A stretch of DNA of 64,000 bases, from NCBI GenBank assembly GCA_029237695.1, contig CM055266.1:5714064-5778063 (forward strand). The letters run 5' to 3'. Under the pieces are notes generated by a model. It did not search any database and was not told where the DNA came from. It saw only the letters and a program-made list of their open reading frames with translations. The position numbers and the translations under genes were made by a program. This stretch comes from Conchocele bisecta. Taxonomy: Eukaryota > Mollusca > Bivalvia > Lucinida > Thyasiridae. How positions within the stretch are numbered: the first letter of the stretch is position 1; each line of letters begins with the position of its first letter. This document shows positions 11,678 through 22,899 of this stretch, piece by piece.

Positions 11678-12970
11678 GAAATGTGGCCTGTCGGCACACG
11701 AATGCCCCCGCTGGCAGCCAAAGAAAACGAGGCATATTTGATTATAAGCCAATTACCCGAGCGTTAAGGTTTTGAACGCACCAAGTCTGTGACCTTGACC
11801 CTGGGCTTAGAGGGACGAATGTGGATTTGTCACAGGGCGGTAGAGGACCATTGGAGCAATGCGTGCGTGAAATGTGAAGCAGATCCGAGCAAGGAAAGAG
11901 AAATTATAAGCCATTTACCCAGCGTTAAGGTTTCGAACGCACCAAGTCTGTGACCTTGACCCTGGGCTTAGCGGGGGCAGGACGAATGTGGATTTGTCAC
12001 AGGGCAGTAGAGGACCATTGGAGCAATGCGTGTGTGAAATGTGAAGCAGATCCGAGCAAGGAAAGAGAAATTATAAGCCATCTACCCAGCGTTAAGGTTT
12101 CGAACGCACCAAGTCTGTGACCTTGACCCTGGGCTTAGCGGGGGCGGGACAAATGTGGATTTGTCACAGGGCGGTAGAGGACCATTGGAGCAATGCGTGT
12201 GTGAAATGTCAAGCAGATCCGAGCAAGGAAACAGAAATTATAAGCCATTTACCCGAGCGTTAAGGTTTCGTACGTACGTACGTACGTACGTTACGTACGT
12301 ACGGACGCCGGTAACACTATATGCCCCCTCACCATTCGGTGGCGGGGGCATAATAAGGCATTTACCCAGCGTTAAGGTTTCGAACGCACCAAGTCTGTGA
12401 CCTTGACCCTGGGTTTGGCGAGGGCGGCACGAATGTGGATTTCTCACAGGGTGGCAGAGGACCATTGGAGCAATGCGTGTGTGAAATGTGAAGCAGATCC
12501 GAGCAAGGAAACAGAAATTATAAGGCATTTACCCAGCGTTAAGGTTTCGAACGCACCAAGTCTGTGACCTTGACCCTGGGTTTGACGGGGGCGGCACGAA
12601 TGTGGATTTGTCACAGGGTGGCAGAGGACCATTGGCGCAATACATGTGTGAAATGTGAAGCAGATCCGAGCAAGGAAACAGAAATTATAAGGCATTTACC
12701 CAGCGTTAAGGTTTCGAACGCAGCAAGTCTGTGACCTTGACCCTGGGTTTGGCGGGGGCGGCACGAATGTGGATTTGTCACAGGGTGGCAGAGGACCATT
12801 GGAGCAATGCGTGTGTGAAATGTGAAGCAGATCCGAGCAAGGAAACTATAAGGCATTTACCCAGCGTTAAGGTTTCGTACGGACGTACGGACGTACATTA
12901 CGTACGTTACGTACGTACGGACGCCGGTAACACTATATGCCCCCCTCACCATTCGGTGGCGGGGGCATAA
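11678..12970. mobile_element. Nested tandem-core element with an internal copy of its 3' tail
   Basis: It starts GAAATGTGGCCTGTCGGCACACGAATGCCCCC. It contains about seven 170-bp units (GTGACCTTGACCCTGGGCTTAG, GAGCAATGCGTGTGTGAAATGTGAAGCAGATCCGAGCAAGGAAA). It ends ACGGACGCCGGTAACACTATATGCCCCC...GGGGGCATAA. The whole tail, including the ACGTACGT-rich stretch, is present twice (about 12268-12353 and 12878-12970), so the array has been duplicated together with its tail. The host unit is split at TGAACTA/TATCAAGG. Confidence 0.65.
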
Positions 12971-15058
12971 ATATCAAGGCGTTCCATGAAAGGAAACAGA
13001 TGTTATAATATATTTACCCCAACATTAAGTTTATGAATATGCTAAGATTGTGACCTTGACCTTGGGGAAAGGGGTGGGCGGTGAGTCATGAATTTGCAAT
13101 AGCACGATAGAGTATCAGCAGATGAATGCATGTATGAAATATGAAGGCGTTCCCTGTAAATAAACAGAAGTTACACAACATTTACCCCAACGTTAAGTTT
13201 ATGAACATGCTAAGAGGTGACCTTGACCTTGGGGTAACGATTGGGTGGGCGGTGGGTCATGGATTTGCTATAGCATGATAGAGTATCATCAGATGAATGC
13301 ATGTATGAAATATCAAGGCGTTCCATCAAAGGAAACAGATGTTATAAGACATTTACCCCAACGTTAAGATTATAAATGTGCTAAGTTTGTGACCTTGACC
13401 TTGCGGTAAGGGCTGGGTGGTGGGTCATGGATTTGCTACAGCATGATACAGGGTCATCTGAGGAATGCATGTATGAAATAACAAGGTTTTCCATGAAAGG
13501 AAACAGAAGTTATCAGACATTTACCCCAACGTTAAGTTTATGAATGTGCAAAGTTAGTAACCTTGACCTTGGGGTAAGGGCTGGGTGGTGGGTCATGGAT
13601 TTGCTACAGCATGATAGAGGGTCATCTGAGGAATGCATGTATGAAATAACAAGGTGTTCCATGAAAGGAAACAGAAGTTATCAGACATTTACCCAACGTT
13701 AAGTTTATGAATGTGCCAAGTTTGTGACCTTCACCTTGGGGTAAGGGCTGGGTGGTGGGTCTTGGATTTGCTACAGCATGATAGAGGGTCATCTGAGGAA
13801 TGCACATATGACATAACAAGGTGTTCCATGAAAGGAAACAGAAGTTATAAGACATTTACCCAACGTTAAGTTTATGAATGTGCCAAGTTTGTGACCTTGG
13901 CCTTGGGGTAAGGGCTGGGTGGTGGGTCATGGATTTACTACAGCATGATACAGGGTCATCTGAGGAATGCATGTATGAAATAACAAGGTGTTCCATGAAA
14001 GGAAACAGAAGTTATAAGACATTTACCCAACGTTAAGTTTATATGAATGTGCCAAGTTTGTGACCTTGACCTTGGGGTAAGGGCTGGGTGGTGGGTCATG
14101 AATTTGCTACAACATGATAGAGGGTCATCTGAGGAATGCATGTATGAAATAACAAGGTGTTGCGTGAAAGGAAACAGAAGTTATAAGACATTTACCCAAC
14201 GTTAAGTTTATGAATGTGCCAAGTTTGTGACCTTGACCTTGGGGTAAGGGCTGGGTGGTGGGTCATGGATTTGCTATAGCATGATAGAGGGTCATCTGAG
14301 GAATGCATGTATGAAATAACAAGGTGTTCCATGAAAGGAAACAGAAGTTATAAGACATTTACCCAACGTTAAGTTTATGAATGTGCCAACTTTGTGACCT
14401 TGACCTTGGGGTAAGGGCTGGGTGGTGGGTCATGGATTTGATACAGCATGATAGAGGGTCATCTGAGGAATGCATGTATGAAATAACAAGGTGTTCCATG
14501 AAAGGAAACAGAAGTTATAAGACATTTACCCAACGTTAAGTTTATGAATGTGCCAAGTTTGTGACCTTGACCTTGGGGTAAGGGCTGGGTGGTGGGTCAT
14601 GGATTTGCTACAGCATGATAGAGGGTCATCTGAGGAATGCATGTATGAAATAACAAGGTTTTCCATGAAAGGAAACAGAAGTTATAAGACATTTACCCAA
14701 CGTTAAGTTCATGAATGTGCCAAGTTTGTGACCTTGACCTTGGGGTAAGGGCTGGGTGGTGGGTCATGGATTTGCTACAGCATGATAGAGGGTCATCTGA
14801 GGAATGCATGTATGGAATAACAAGGTGTTCCGTGAAAGGCAACAGAAGTTATAAGACATTTACCCAACGTTAAGTTTGTGGACGACGCTGACGCCGACGC
14901 TGATGCCGACGGGGGTATGACATAAGCTCTTCTGCACTTTGTGCAGGCCTGCACGAGCTAAAAAACTTATTTTCAAAAGCAGAAACGAGATGGTGAAAAC
15001 GCGAGACGATTCTCATGTTTTGTTGTTGATAAATATATATATATATAACACTCCCACC

Positions 15059-15182
15059 ACCCCCCCCCGCCCCCGCTACATACGGCCTGCTGTAACCCGT
15101 TGAATATCCGCTGAGCATGTCCCCACCACCCACCCCGCTACATACAGGCCTGCTGTAACCCGTCGACTATCCGCTGATCATG
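15059..15182. repeat. About 75-bp direct duplication
   Basis: CCCGCTACATACxGGCCTGCTGTAACCCGT followed by TATCCGCTGA(G/T)CATGTC occurs twice in tandem (about 15071-15121 and 15136-15184). No gene is seen between 14962 and 15182. Confidence 0.65.
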
Positions 15183-15189
15183 TCGCTAT

Positions 15190-15382
15190 CACAGGTGGAA
15201 GACTCGGGACCTATGACACCAAAAAAATGCCTATTAAAAAAAATCCCATTACCCCACCCACTTGGTCTCGTACACTTGGCCTATAAAGAAGATGGTACTG
15301 TACGAGACCAAGTGGGTGGTGTAATGGGATTTTTTTTAATAGGCATTTTTTTGGTGTCATAGGTCCGAGTCTTCCACCTGTG
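15190..15382. mobile_element. 193-bp nearly perfect palindromic hAT-like MITE with exact 8-bp target duplication
   Basis: The left arm CACAGGTGGAAGACTCGG...CCATTACCCCACCCACTTGG is mirrored by the right arm down to CCGAGTCTTCCACCTGTG. The flanking octamers 15182-15189 and 15383-15390 are both GTCGCTAT. Open frames through it are palindrome translations. It would form a long hairpin as single strand. Confidence 0.85.
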
Positions 15383-15390
15383 GTCGCTAT

Positions 15391-15860
15391 TGCGTATTAT
15401 TTTGAGTTGGTAGAAGGGCGAAACGGAGGTCGGTCATATAATCAACGAATAATAACGGGACCGATGCAATTTCTAATTACCTCGCACTTTCCATTTACCG
15501 ATATATTGGCAATATATTTAAAATAATTTTGATAATAAATAATTATGGGGGTTGGGGGTCAAAGAAATAATTCAATTGTATGGGTGGTGGGGGCAATACA
15601 ATAATTAATCATATGGGTGGTGTGGCAAGAGAAAATTAATAATTATGGGGGTTGGGGCAAACGAAAATAATTCAATTGTGTGGGTGGTGGGGTGAAGCGA
15701 TAATTCAAAAGCATGGGTGGTGGGGTGAACCAATAATTTAAAAGCATGGGTGGTGGGGTATGAAAATAATTTGTTTGTATGGGTGGTGGGTAAAAAATAA
15801 AACTGCCTTCCAAACCATACCATTAATTCTGAAAAAGCCCTAAGTATACTTTGCAATGTT
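15391..15860. repeat. 33-60 bp minisatellite (ATGGGTGGTGGGG units)
   Basis: From about 15540 to 15800 units pair ATGGGTGGTGGGG with AATAATT-rich spacers; three consecutive 33-bp units (CATGGGTGGTGGGGTGAA...TTCAAAAG) are at about 15711-15775. The stretch 15391-15539 has no visible gene. Confidence 0.65.
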
Positions 15861-17110
15861 GGTGAAATAGGCTACAGGTCTCCGGTCGGGATTACCATAA
15901 AGATGAATCCCAATTGTTAAATTACCCACCGCATGCTCCCAACCAACCACCACCAAAGAATGTAATAACATAATATTGGTTGAAATGGCGGCTATTTACT
16001 TGGCAAATCCATTGACACAAATGAATGGTTTCCTATTTACCTGTCAAAAGTATGTACTTGTTCCGCATGGTACGGTAAACTTTTATTGCGCTTTTGCGTT
16101 TCAAACAAATCTCGTTTGCCTTTGGCTTGTTGTAGTAGCATGGAAATTTTCTTCTCGCTGAAAACAAAAGATAGCGAGGTAAATATTCCCTTTTATTATA
16201 TACCTACCCATGAAATACATAGTTATACGATGTAAATAAAAGTCATACATGTATGTTCTCATCGATGAAATGAACAACTTCTGGTGAAAATACGACTACT
16301 TCCGCTATCTATATTCATATTCTGTATTTAGAAAGAAAACAGTGCAAATAGGCTGCAAATACACATTCATTACCGTATACAGTCTAAAAAACTGCTAATT
16401 TCGATGGAGCGGTATATAATAAATAGAATATTCATATTTTTGCATAACGGCACTCATGAAATATGGACATTTCACACCACTCGATGAACATATGTCATAT
16501 TCGTTGCAAAAATATGAATATCCTCTATTTATTACACTCTTGCGAGTTATTTGTACAGGTTTCGTTGTGAGAGAAAACCCGTAATCAACTCCTTACAAAT
16601 AATACACCGTGAAGAGAACACCCGTAATTGCGCGCCTGTTTTCTTGGAAACCACGAGCTACCATGCAAAATGTTGAATTTTTATTACAGTCAAAATAAAG
16701 TTATTTGATACATTGCAAAGTATACTTTGCAATGTTGATGAAATAGGCTACAGGTTTTGTCAGATATAAGTCTAGTTTTGTCAGACATAAGTCTAGTTTT
16801 GTCAGATAACCAATTTTGTCAAAAGTATACCAGTAGCCTATTTCATCAACATTGCAAAGTATACTTTAGTAGCAAAGTATACTTTGAGGGAGAGATTTTC
16901 AATTTTATGATAAATTTATTAATTTTTACTATACTGAAATTATTACATTATATGTGATAATGTAATAAATTCAGTATAATAATTCTGCATACTTTTAATC
17001 ATGAAATATATGCATTTCAGGACAAATAAATGATTACTCCCTCAAAGTATACTTTGCTAGTAAAGTATACATTGCAATGTTGATGAAATAGGCTACTGGT
17101 ATTGTCAGTA
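15861..17110. repeat. AT-rich stretch with a cluster of AAAGTATACTTTG MITE ends
   Basis: GCAAAGTATACTTTGCAATGTTGATGAAATAGGCTAC occurs at about 15845, 16722 and 17050 and inverted at about 16835, together with CTCCCTCAAAGTATACTTTG and TTTTGTCAGATATAAGTCTAG repeats (16757-16815). Palindromic sequence GAATATTCATATTTTTGCA is seen around 16430-16520. There is no supported gene in 15861-16720. Confidence 0.5.
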
Positions 17111-17309
17111 TAAGCTCAGTTTTGTCAGAAATAAATCTGGGCTGCGGTGCCGACCTGGGATTACAAGTGTTAGGCTAGTTTTGAACAAATCCACTATACA
17201 ATTGATAGCATGCTAATAAAGTATGTTTGCAGAACCACACTGTTCTCCTTCAGAAGTGCAAAATTATGATAGTCTGTAAATTTCTCATTAACAATGTTGT
17301 CTTGTAAAC

Positions 17310-17453
17310 AATAATTGGAATTACATTTATTGAGCATAGGCTGCATATGCTGTTTATGCTCAATAAATGTAAATCCATCATTTTCAGACGATGCTAAATT
17401 TGCACTTACGAACATTTTAGTCGTACGAAGTTTAGTGAAACGGGCCCCAGGTT
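17310..17453. repeat. Truncated MITE of the GGCCCGTTTCACTAAACTTCG family
   Basis: It carries TTACATTTATTGAGCATA...TATGCTCAATAAATGTAAATCC (central palindrome) and the right end CTTACGAACATTTTAGTCGTACGAAGTTTAGTGAAACGGGCCC. The complete relative is at 45561-45790. The left terminal repeat is missing here. Confidence 0.65.
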
Positions 17454-17576
17454 ACCACAAGAACATAACACCTGTTTTGTCAGAAATAATCCCGGTTTGG
17501 TTAATAGATATAAGATAATCCTTGTCAGATAAAAGCCTGGTTTTGTCAGAAATAAGGCAATTTTGTTTCAGATAGC

Positions 17577-17690
17577 GACCACAGGTTGAAGTAACGGACC
17601 GAGGTCTATAAATACATTAAATATGCCTAAAAGCATCATTAAATGAAAAAAAAATAAGCTAAAAACAGTTTTTCACTCCCTCCATATAGA
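17577..17690. repeat. Half copy of the CACAGGTTGAAG hAT-like MITE
   Basis: CACAGGTTGAAGTAACGGACCGAGGTCTATAAATACATTAAATATGCC matches the left half of 8012-8205. The right arm is absent. Confidence 0.65.
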
Positions 17691-17819
17691 CTTATTTAAA
17701 ACGGGACCACGATTGGACCGCAATTAGACTGCAATTTCAGAGGGGACGAATTGCAATTCAAGGACCGCTGGATTGCAATTCTTGGTAAGAGAATCGCAGG
17801 CGGGAGTGTATCGACTTAC

Positions 17820-17947
17820 CATCTGTTGGCTTGGTCCCCACAACCGGTATTGAACACGTTCGAGTCGCCGTCCACGTTGGGGGAGTCTACGTTGGGGGAC
17901 TTGATCCGCGTCATGTACTCTGCACAGCACTGGATCTTCTTCTTCAG
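17820..17947 (-). CDS. Candidate exon of a TBK1/IKK-epsilon-like kinase (helical region)
   Basis: Minus-strand exon with acceptor CACGTTTCAG at 17948-17949 and a strong donor GTAAGT at 17819-17814. It encodes 42 codons plus 2 bases, beginning LKKKIQCCAEYMTRIK and containing a short internal duplication (SPNVD SPNVD). The IQCC..M..I pattern resembles the scaffold/dimerisation domain of IKK-epsilon, in the stretch before the conserved YNEEQ region. Its start phase (0) fits the end of the exon at 19026-19176. Human proteins have about 60 more residues at this point, so an exon may be missing between them. The next downstream exon was not found; low conservation keeps confidence moderate. Confidence 0.5.
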
Positions 17948-18056
17948 CTGAAACGTGATCAATTGATCCAATTCAATCATCAGAAAATGATTTTCAAACC
18001 AGTCCATTTATGAATATGGGGTGTTTTTGTTCTCAAAATTATGAAAATTACTTGCA

Positions 18057-18160
18057 AAAAGTGCAGATCCTGATGAGCCGGCTCGTGACGAGCCGGCTCA
18101 TCTGGATCTACACTTTTGCCAATACTACTATACAGGCCTGTCGTATTGAACGCACCCCCT
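18057..18160. repeat. Hairpin repeat (piggyBac-like MITE fragment)
   Basis: GTGCAGATCCTGATGAGCC GGCTCGTGACGAGCC GGCTCATCTGGATCTAC is a nested palindrome followed by CCAATACTACTATACAGGCCTGT. It is the same family as 6030-6133 and 30679-30886. From 18161 to 19025 the sequence is AT-rich with no gene that I can support. Confidence 0.6.
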
Positions 18161-19025
18161 CTGCGTACGGGCCTGAACATTTTCTTACATTTTTTTATAT
18201 TTCACACACAATATTTTATAAAAAAAAAAAGAAGATATATTTAAAAATATGACAAATATTTGCGGAAAATTAATTTCTGGAGGTCAGTAGTGTGTCCGAG
18301 AAAATCATTTGATTAGTTGAAGGAAACATGACATTGTGACATTACTGATCTGATTTCTCCATATATGGCAAGGTCAGGGCTCCAGATAAGGAAATAGTAA
18401 TTGAGTATTGTCACTCCATCATTTCTGAAGCAATTGGGTATTTCAAAATTTTATATTGGGTAAAATAAAATCACACTACTGTTTACACATCAACAGACAG
18501 CAATTGTTGAATTGTTTGCTTCGAAATGAATACCAAGAAGTGTTTTCATGGAAAATATGAAAAATATGCTATATTTGAGGTGTACTAGTTGAAACGTAGG
18601 AAACTAAGAGATATTACATTGTGTAGGCCAATGTCATGCTCCAGATAAGGTGCGTGTTGGCGTATTTTACGCACTTATTTTAGCAGAATATGCATTGATT
18701 ATCAACAGTGGGAGTACAAAATACTCACAGCAATGTGAAAATACGCATTGATTCTCAAATTGAGTAGTGAAAATGCTGTAAAAATGTTGAAAATTTACTT
18801 TGTTGAGCTGCAAAAAGATGTGTTTGCTTTTTTGCAGCTCAAATTAGAGAATTTTTAAATTTGTTTTATTTTTCATCATTTGTTTTTAATTTTAAGGAAG
18901 AAAATCACTGATACATTTGTAAATTAAAATACGCACTGAATTTGAAATCTGGGGGTATAATACTCTTTAGATACAAAACTTATATGAAGCTCTGCAAGTT
19001 TACACACTAAACCCCCGACACACAC

Positions 19026-19176
19026 CGCTTCCATGTTGATTCCGTCGTTAGTCGTGATACAATGTAGGCCCCCGCCAGCCACGATGGCGTAGTGGATGAG
19101 CCGGAGGTCCTTGACGCGAGCCCGATACAACTCCACTTCCGTTTCCAGGCGGTCGATTAACACCTCCTTCCATCGT
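19026..19176 (-). CDS. Candidate exon of a TBK1/IKK-epsilon-like kinase (scaffold/dimerisation domain)
   Basis: 151 bp on the minus strand: acceptor TTGCTTGTAG (AG at 19177-19178), one base completing a codon, then 50 codons, ending before GTGTGT at 19025-19020. The peptide starts RWKEVLIDRLETEVELYR and continues open through INMEA. Its 1-base start matches the 2-base end of the exon at 31059-31209 exactly, which is good evidence that they are spliced together. The RW..EL(I) pattern follows the QELM.KGI.W segment of TBK1. The donor is the least certain boundary, since the frame stays open for another 100 bases. Confidence 0.55.
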
Positions 19177-19427
19177 CTACAAGCAACATTAATGTGGCGT
19201 GACTGGAGAAATGGGGCTTATGGGATTTGTGGCCAGTGTAGCTCCTGTAGCCTGATAATGATCTGTATTCCGTGTTGGAAGAAAAACTAATGTTTCATTG
19301 ATGGAATGGTGAACAGTGCAGATCCTGATCTGACTGAGGATCTACACTGGTGGCAAAACCCAATAAGTGTCATGTATCCAGTTACAGTCACATATAGACA
19401 AGGATAAGTGGCTGCATAATCTATATA

Positions 19428-19605
19428 CAGTCAAACCTGTGAATAAAGGCCAGCCATGGGAAGTGAAAAATCTGGCCTTTGTTCACAGGTGGTCTTTATT
19501 TGCAGGATCATTTATATAGTAATTGTGTCATTGGGACAACAAAAGTGTGGCCTTTACAGCCAGGTGATTGCTATTCGGAGGTGGTCTTTAGCACAGGTTC
19601 GACTG
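19428..19605. mobile_element. 178-bp MITE with TA target duplication
   Basis: The inverted ends CAGTCAAACCTGTG...CACAGGTTCGACTG are flanked on both sides by TA (19426-19427, 19606-19607). It is internally repetitive (AAAGGCC, GGTGGTCTTTA). TA targets point to the Tc1/mariner group or a relative (inference). Confidence 0.7.
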
Positions 19606-20264
19606 TATACGGAATACGCCAGGTTTAAAACATCTAATTTTCACAACAAAATAACTTGAGAAGCGTAACAAAAATAATTTTATCAGTAAATTAGTGTAGC
19701 CACAGATTTCAATGGGGAAATATAAGGTTTGACAATGTCCAGCCGTGGGTAAACGTTTGCTGTGGCACGAGGGAACTGTTTGAACCCCAGGGCCCTAGGC
19801 CGCGGGTTCAAACAGTTCCCGAGTGCCACGGCAAACGTTTACCCACAGCTGGACATGGTTGAACGTTATTGTTACAATTCCGTTAGAAATATCTTGCAAT
19901 TATAATCTATATATACGGAATACGCATGGTTTAAAACATCTAATTTTCTTATTTCTTATGTGCTGAGACCACTCATTTGAACCACATCAATGACACAACA
20001 GTTCAAATGGTGGTGACAACGAAATAATTTGAGAAGCATGAAGAAGAATATTAAAAATAATTTTTTATCAGTAAATTAGTGTAGCCACAGATTTCAGTGG
20101 GGAAACATAATGTTCGACAATGTCCAGCCGTGGGTAAACGTTTGCCGTGGCACAAGGGAACTGTTTGAACTCCAAGGCCGTAGGCCACGGGTTCAAACAG
20201 TTCACGAGTGCCACGTACGGCAAACGTTTACTCACAGCTGGACATGGTCGAACGTTATTGTTAT
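19606..20264. repeat. Tandemly duplicated block, each copy carrying a 120-bp palindrome
   Basis: Two copies share GGAATACGC...GGTTTAAAACATCTAATTTTC, TTTTATCAGTAAATTAGTGTAGCCACAGATTTCA and a palindrome GTCCAGC(C)GTGGGTAAACGTTTGC...GCAAACGTTTACCCACAGCTGGAC (19737-19854 and 20122-20243). The second copy contains an extra ACTCATTTGAACC...GGTTCAAATG insertion. No gene; a long frame here is a palindrome translation. Confidence 0.75.
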
Positions 20265-22397
20265 GGAAGGTAATATCCGCCATAATTCTATGTGACTTGA
20301 TGCTGGCGTGCTGATGATATTACAACTTATATTCATGTTATTTCATTCGTCATTTGTATTTATTACATTTGAAATCTGCTTGTTGTAATTGTATTTGTCT
20401 TTCTTACATGTCCATTCTGCTGATTGCTTTGTTCATTCGTCTTATTTACATTACAATTATTGATACGTCCTTATTTTGTGTCCCTGTTTTATTGCACTAA
20501 GCATTTGCAATAGAAAGTAAGAACAAAGCACTTAGCACTTTGAATAAGGCCGAAAGCAGTAAGGACAAAGCCGCAGGAAGTAAGCATCAAGCCAGTCCGA
20601 AAGCGGAAAGCCGCAAGCAGAAAGCATCAAGCCACAAGCAGAATGATGCAAGCGATATATGGGTTAGTAGTGCGTCATTATGACGTCAGATGGCACTGCT
20701 GTCCACTCAAGTAATTCTCCCTCTAATAAATTATAGTCCGACATCTGATTGGCTGTTCAAATCACACCTCCAATGCTGGTGTTGATGTAAGATTTCCCCC
20801 ACAAATTATCACAGTATAGGTTAGAAGACACCAAATAGTTTTACTATATACTTTAACAGAATCCCATCCAATAAGGCCAGTGTCTCCTACTTTCACTATT
20901 CGTATGGATGCTGTGGGACCTACTTGTACATGACCTGCAGCCGGTCTGTACTGGTTCTGCATGAATTAAACAATAGGTTCACTTACTCCTAAGAAAGAAA
21001 AATCCAACCTCGTCATGTCCCCCAATATTGTTTACATTTTCTTTTGGCCACGGAAACTCTGTTTACATCACATGACCAACACCCCCACATGTCCCTCAAG
21101 TGAAACTGGGTAGTAATGGATCAAGATTTGAAAGCAAACTGTGTCGGTGACCTCAAAACACCCGCACGATTTTGTTCATACCGGACTACTATTACCCCCT
21201 TGATTTTGCACCATTTCTTATTCTCTAACCTATATTAACTAAATTGCATATGTATGTATGGTGTTTGACTTACTAATGTGTTTTATACATACATGTATCC
21301 TCACAATTAAAATTACATATGTACGTAATTGAAAACAATCACATTTTTATAGTAAGTTACACATATGGTAACTTACACAGGTTGACTGTCAAACTGGCCC
21401 GTTACCGATGCAAACCAATAACCATCCGGGACCAGACTAAGGTGGCCCACCCCACCATTGATTTTCCCTAAAACACTAACCCGTTACCACACATTTTGCT
21501 ATTCTCTGCTACTTTCATTTTCTTATGGATGTTGTGGGACCTATTTTCCAATAACCTGCACTTATTCTGCTCTGGATCTTGACTAATTAAAATATACATT
21601 TAATTATTGTTGAAGCTGGGGTCCCATCTAATAGGTACACATTTTTCTTTATGGAAATTAAATAAGTGTATAATTGCACTGTTGGGGTATTTGAGGCATT
21701 TAAAAGAAAACACTGAGCCTGTTGGTCACGAGATGTAAACAGTTTCCGTGGCCAAATAATGTAAACAATATTGGGGGACATGACGAGGTTGGTCCCACAA
21801 CATCCATACGAATAGTGAAAGTAGGAAAGACTGGCTGGGATTTGGTTAAATTATACAGTAAAACTATTTGGTGTCTTTTTACCTAAACATGGCGCAACAG
21901 AAAAGGCGGCATCAATCTACATCAACACCGTTAGGGACATGGAACCAATTTAGAGAGCAACGCATTGTAGGACAGGTACCAGCATATTAAATAATTTTAG
22001 GGAGAACTATTTTAAGTTTTAGCAGCGCACCTGGCGTCATAATGGTTGTTCCCAAATTACTGTTGCAATTATTGTTGTCAAGGGGCGTGACTTAGCGAGC
22101 TAACAAAGCGCATAGCAAAACAGCGATGCAATAATCAATAATGGAACTCCGTATGTCACTAAGAATGAAGCATCAAGCCACTTAGAATGTAATCAACACA
22201 AACGCATTGAAACAGTACGAATTAATAAAGCATCAAGCCACATACATAGAAATGTAATAAGACGGATAGATGTCATCAGCCAGCAAGCATCAAGCCACAT
22301 ATAAAGCCACATATAATTGTAATAAGACGGATAGAACTTAAAATGTCATCAGCAAGAAAGCATCAAGACAAAAAGAATTATGGCGGATATTACCTTC
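20265..22397. mobile_element. 2.1 kb element with inverted ends GGAAGGTAATATCCGCCATAATTC
   Basis: The left end GGAAGGTAATATCCGCCATAATTCT and the right end AGAATTATGGCGGATATTACCTTC are inverted, and the similarity continues inward (GTGACTTGATGC...GCATCAAG). The inner part is rich in GCATCAAGCCACA repeats, and an internal inverted repeat pairs 20825-21080 with 21700-21885. The adjacent duplicated block (19855-19900) gives an empty-site sequence (ATTGTTAC AATTCCGTTAGAAATATC). The first about 175 bp recurs at 51349-51526. No transposase is recognised. Confidence 0.65.
21889..21975 (+). CDS. Possible first exon, 29 codons, unknown protein
   Basis: An ATG opens 29 codons (MAQQKRRHQSTSTPLGTWNQ...) ending at GGACAG followed by GTACCA, a fair donor site. 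Base composition is more coding-like than the surroundings. It lies inside the 20265-22397 element, so it could be the remains of an element gene. No other exon was found to support it. Confidence 0.25.
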
Positions 22398-22899
22398 GAT
22401 ATATTGTTACATTTCTGTTAGAAATATCCTGCAATTTGAGCATGTATGCAGTACGTTCAGTACTTTGATAATCTACTCCATTCAAACAGTTGATTTACAC
22501 ATACATATTACGTGGCCACAGTACACGTCACGTGATGCAGCCGCATCAATTTCAAAATTTCAGTGCGACCGTTGTGAACTGATCTGGTGACATAATGGCG
22601 CGTTCTAGTAATGTCATGAGACACATGCATTACGTAGGTGTCTGCTTGGCCCCGGAATGAGCATTGTCTACAGCCATGGTCAAACACCACGCGCTGTATG
22701 TTTGAACACGGCTGTGAGCGGTCTCAAACAACGGAAGTCATGTAACAAAGTGGGTTTAACATCTTGACTCATAAATGAGAGCTGACCGAGCCAAAACATG
22801 CTTACATAAACATGCTCACTTAAATATGCTTACTTATTCAGTGCTGAATCTACCAGATTCGCATAAAAGCAATATGATGCATCAGGATAAGTGATTAAA
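22398..22899. other. No gene seen; low-copy intron sequence
   Basis: The first part (GATATATTGTTACATTTCTGTTAGAAATATCCTGCAAT) is the right flank of the 2.1 kb element and matches the empty-site paralogue at 19870. CCCGGAATGAGCATTG...CAGCCATG near 22655 recurs inverted near 41085-41115. Nothing codes convincingly. Confidence 0.4.

Larger units (their letters stand above)
9565..14961. mobile_element. Large tandem-core (pearl/Helitron-like) element with two nested insertions
   Basis: The 5' CAAGAG plus GTTGTC...GACAAC hairpin and the 3' GCCGACGGGGG tail, GTGCAGGCCTGCAC palindrome and GAGCTAA (CTAA at 14958-14961) define the element. The core is about 168-bp units, most regular at 13430-14880 (GGATTTGCTACAGCATGATAGAGGG, GAAACAGAAGTTATAAGACATTTACCC, GTGACCTTGACCTTGGGGTAAGGGC). 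Insertions at 10653-11350 and 11678-12970 split units. It belongs to the same family as 2764-5843. Confidence 0.65.

Noticed and set aside
1..14900. CRISPR-like repeat/spacer arrays
   Set aside because: Units are contiguous 120-185-bp satellites without unique spacers, in a eukaryotic repeat context.
14870..15133. A glycine-rich protein on the minus strand
   Set aside because: It translates the GC-rich tail of a tandem-core element and a microsatellite.
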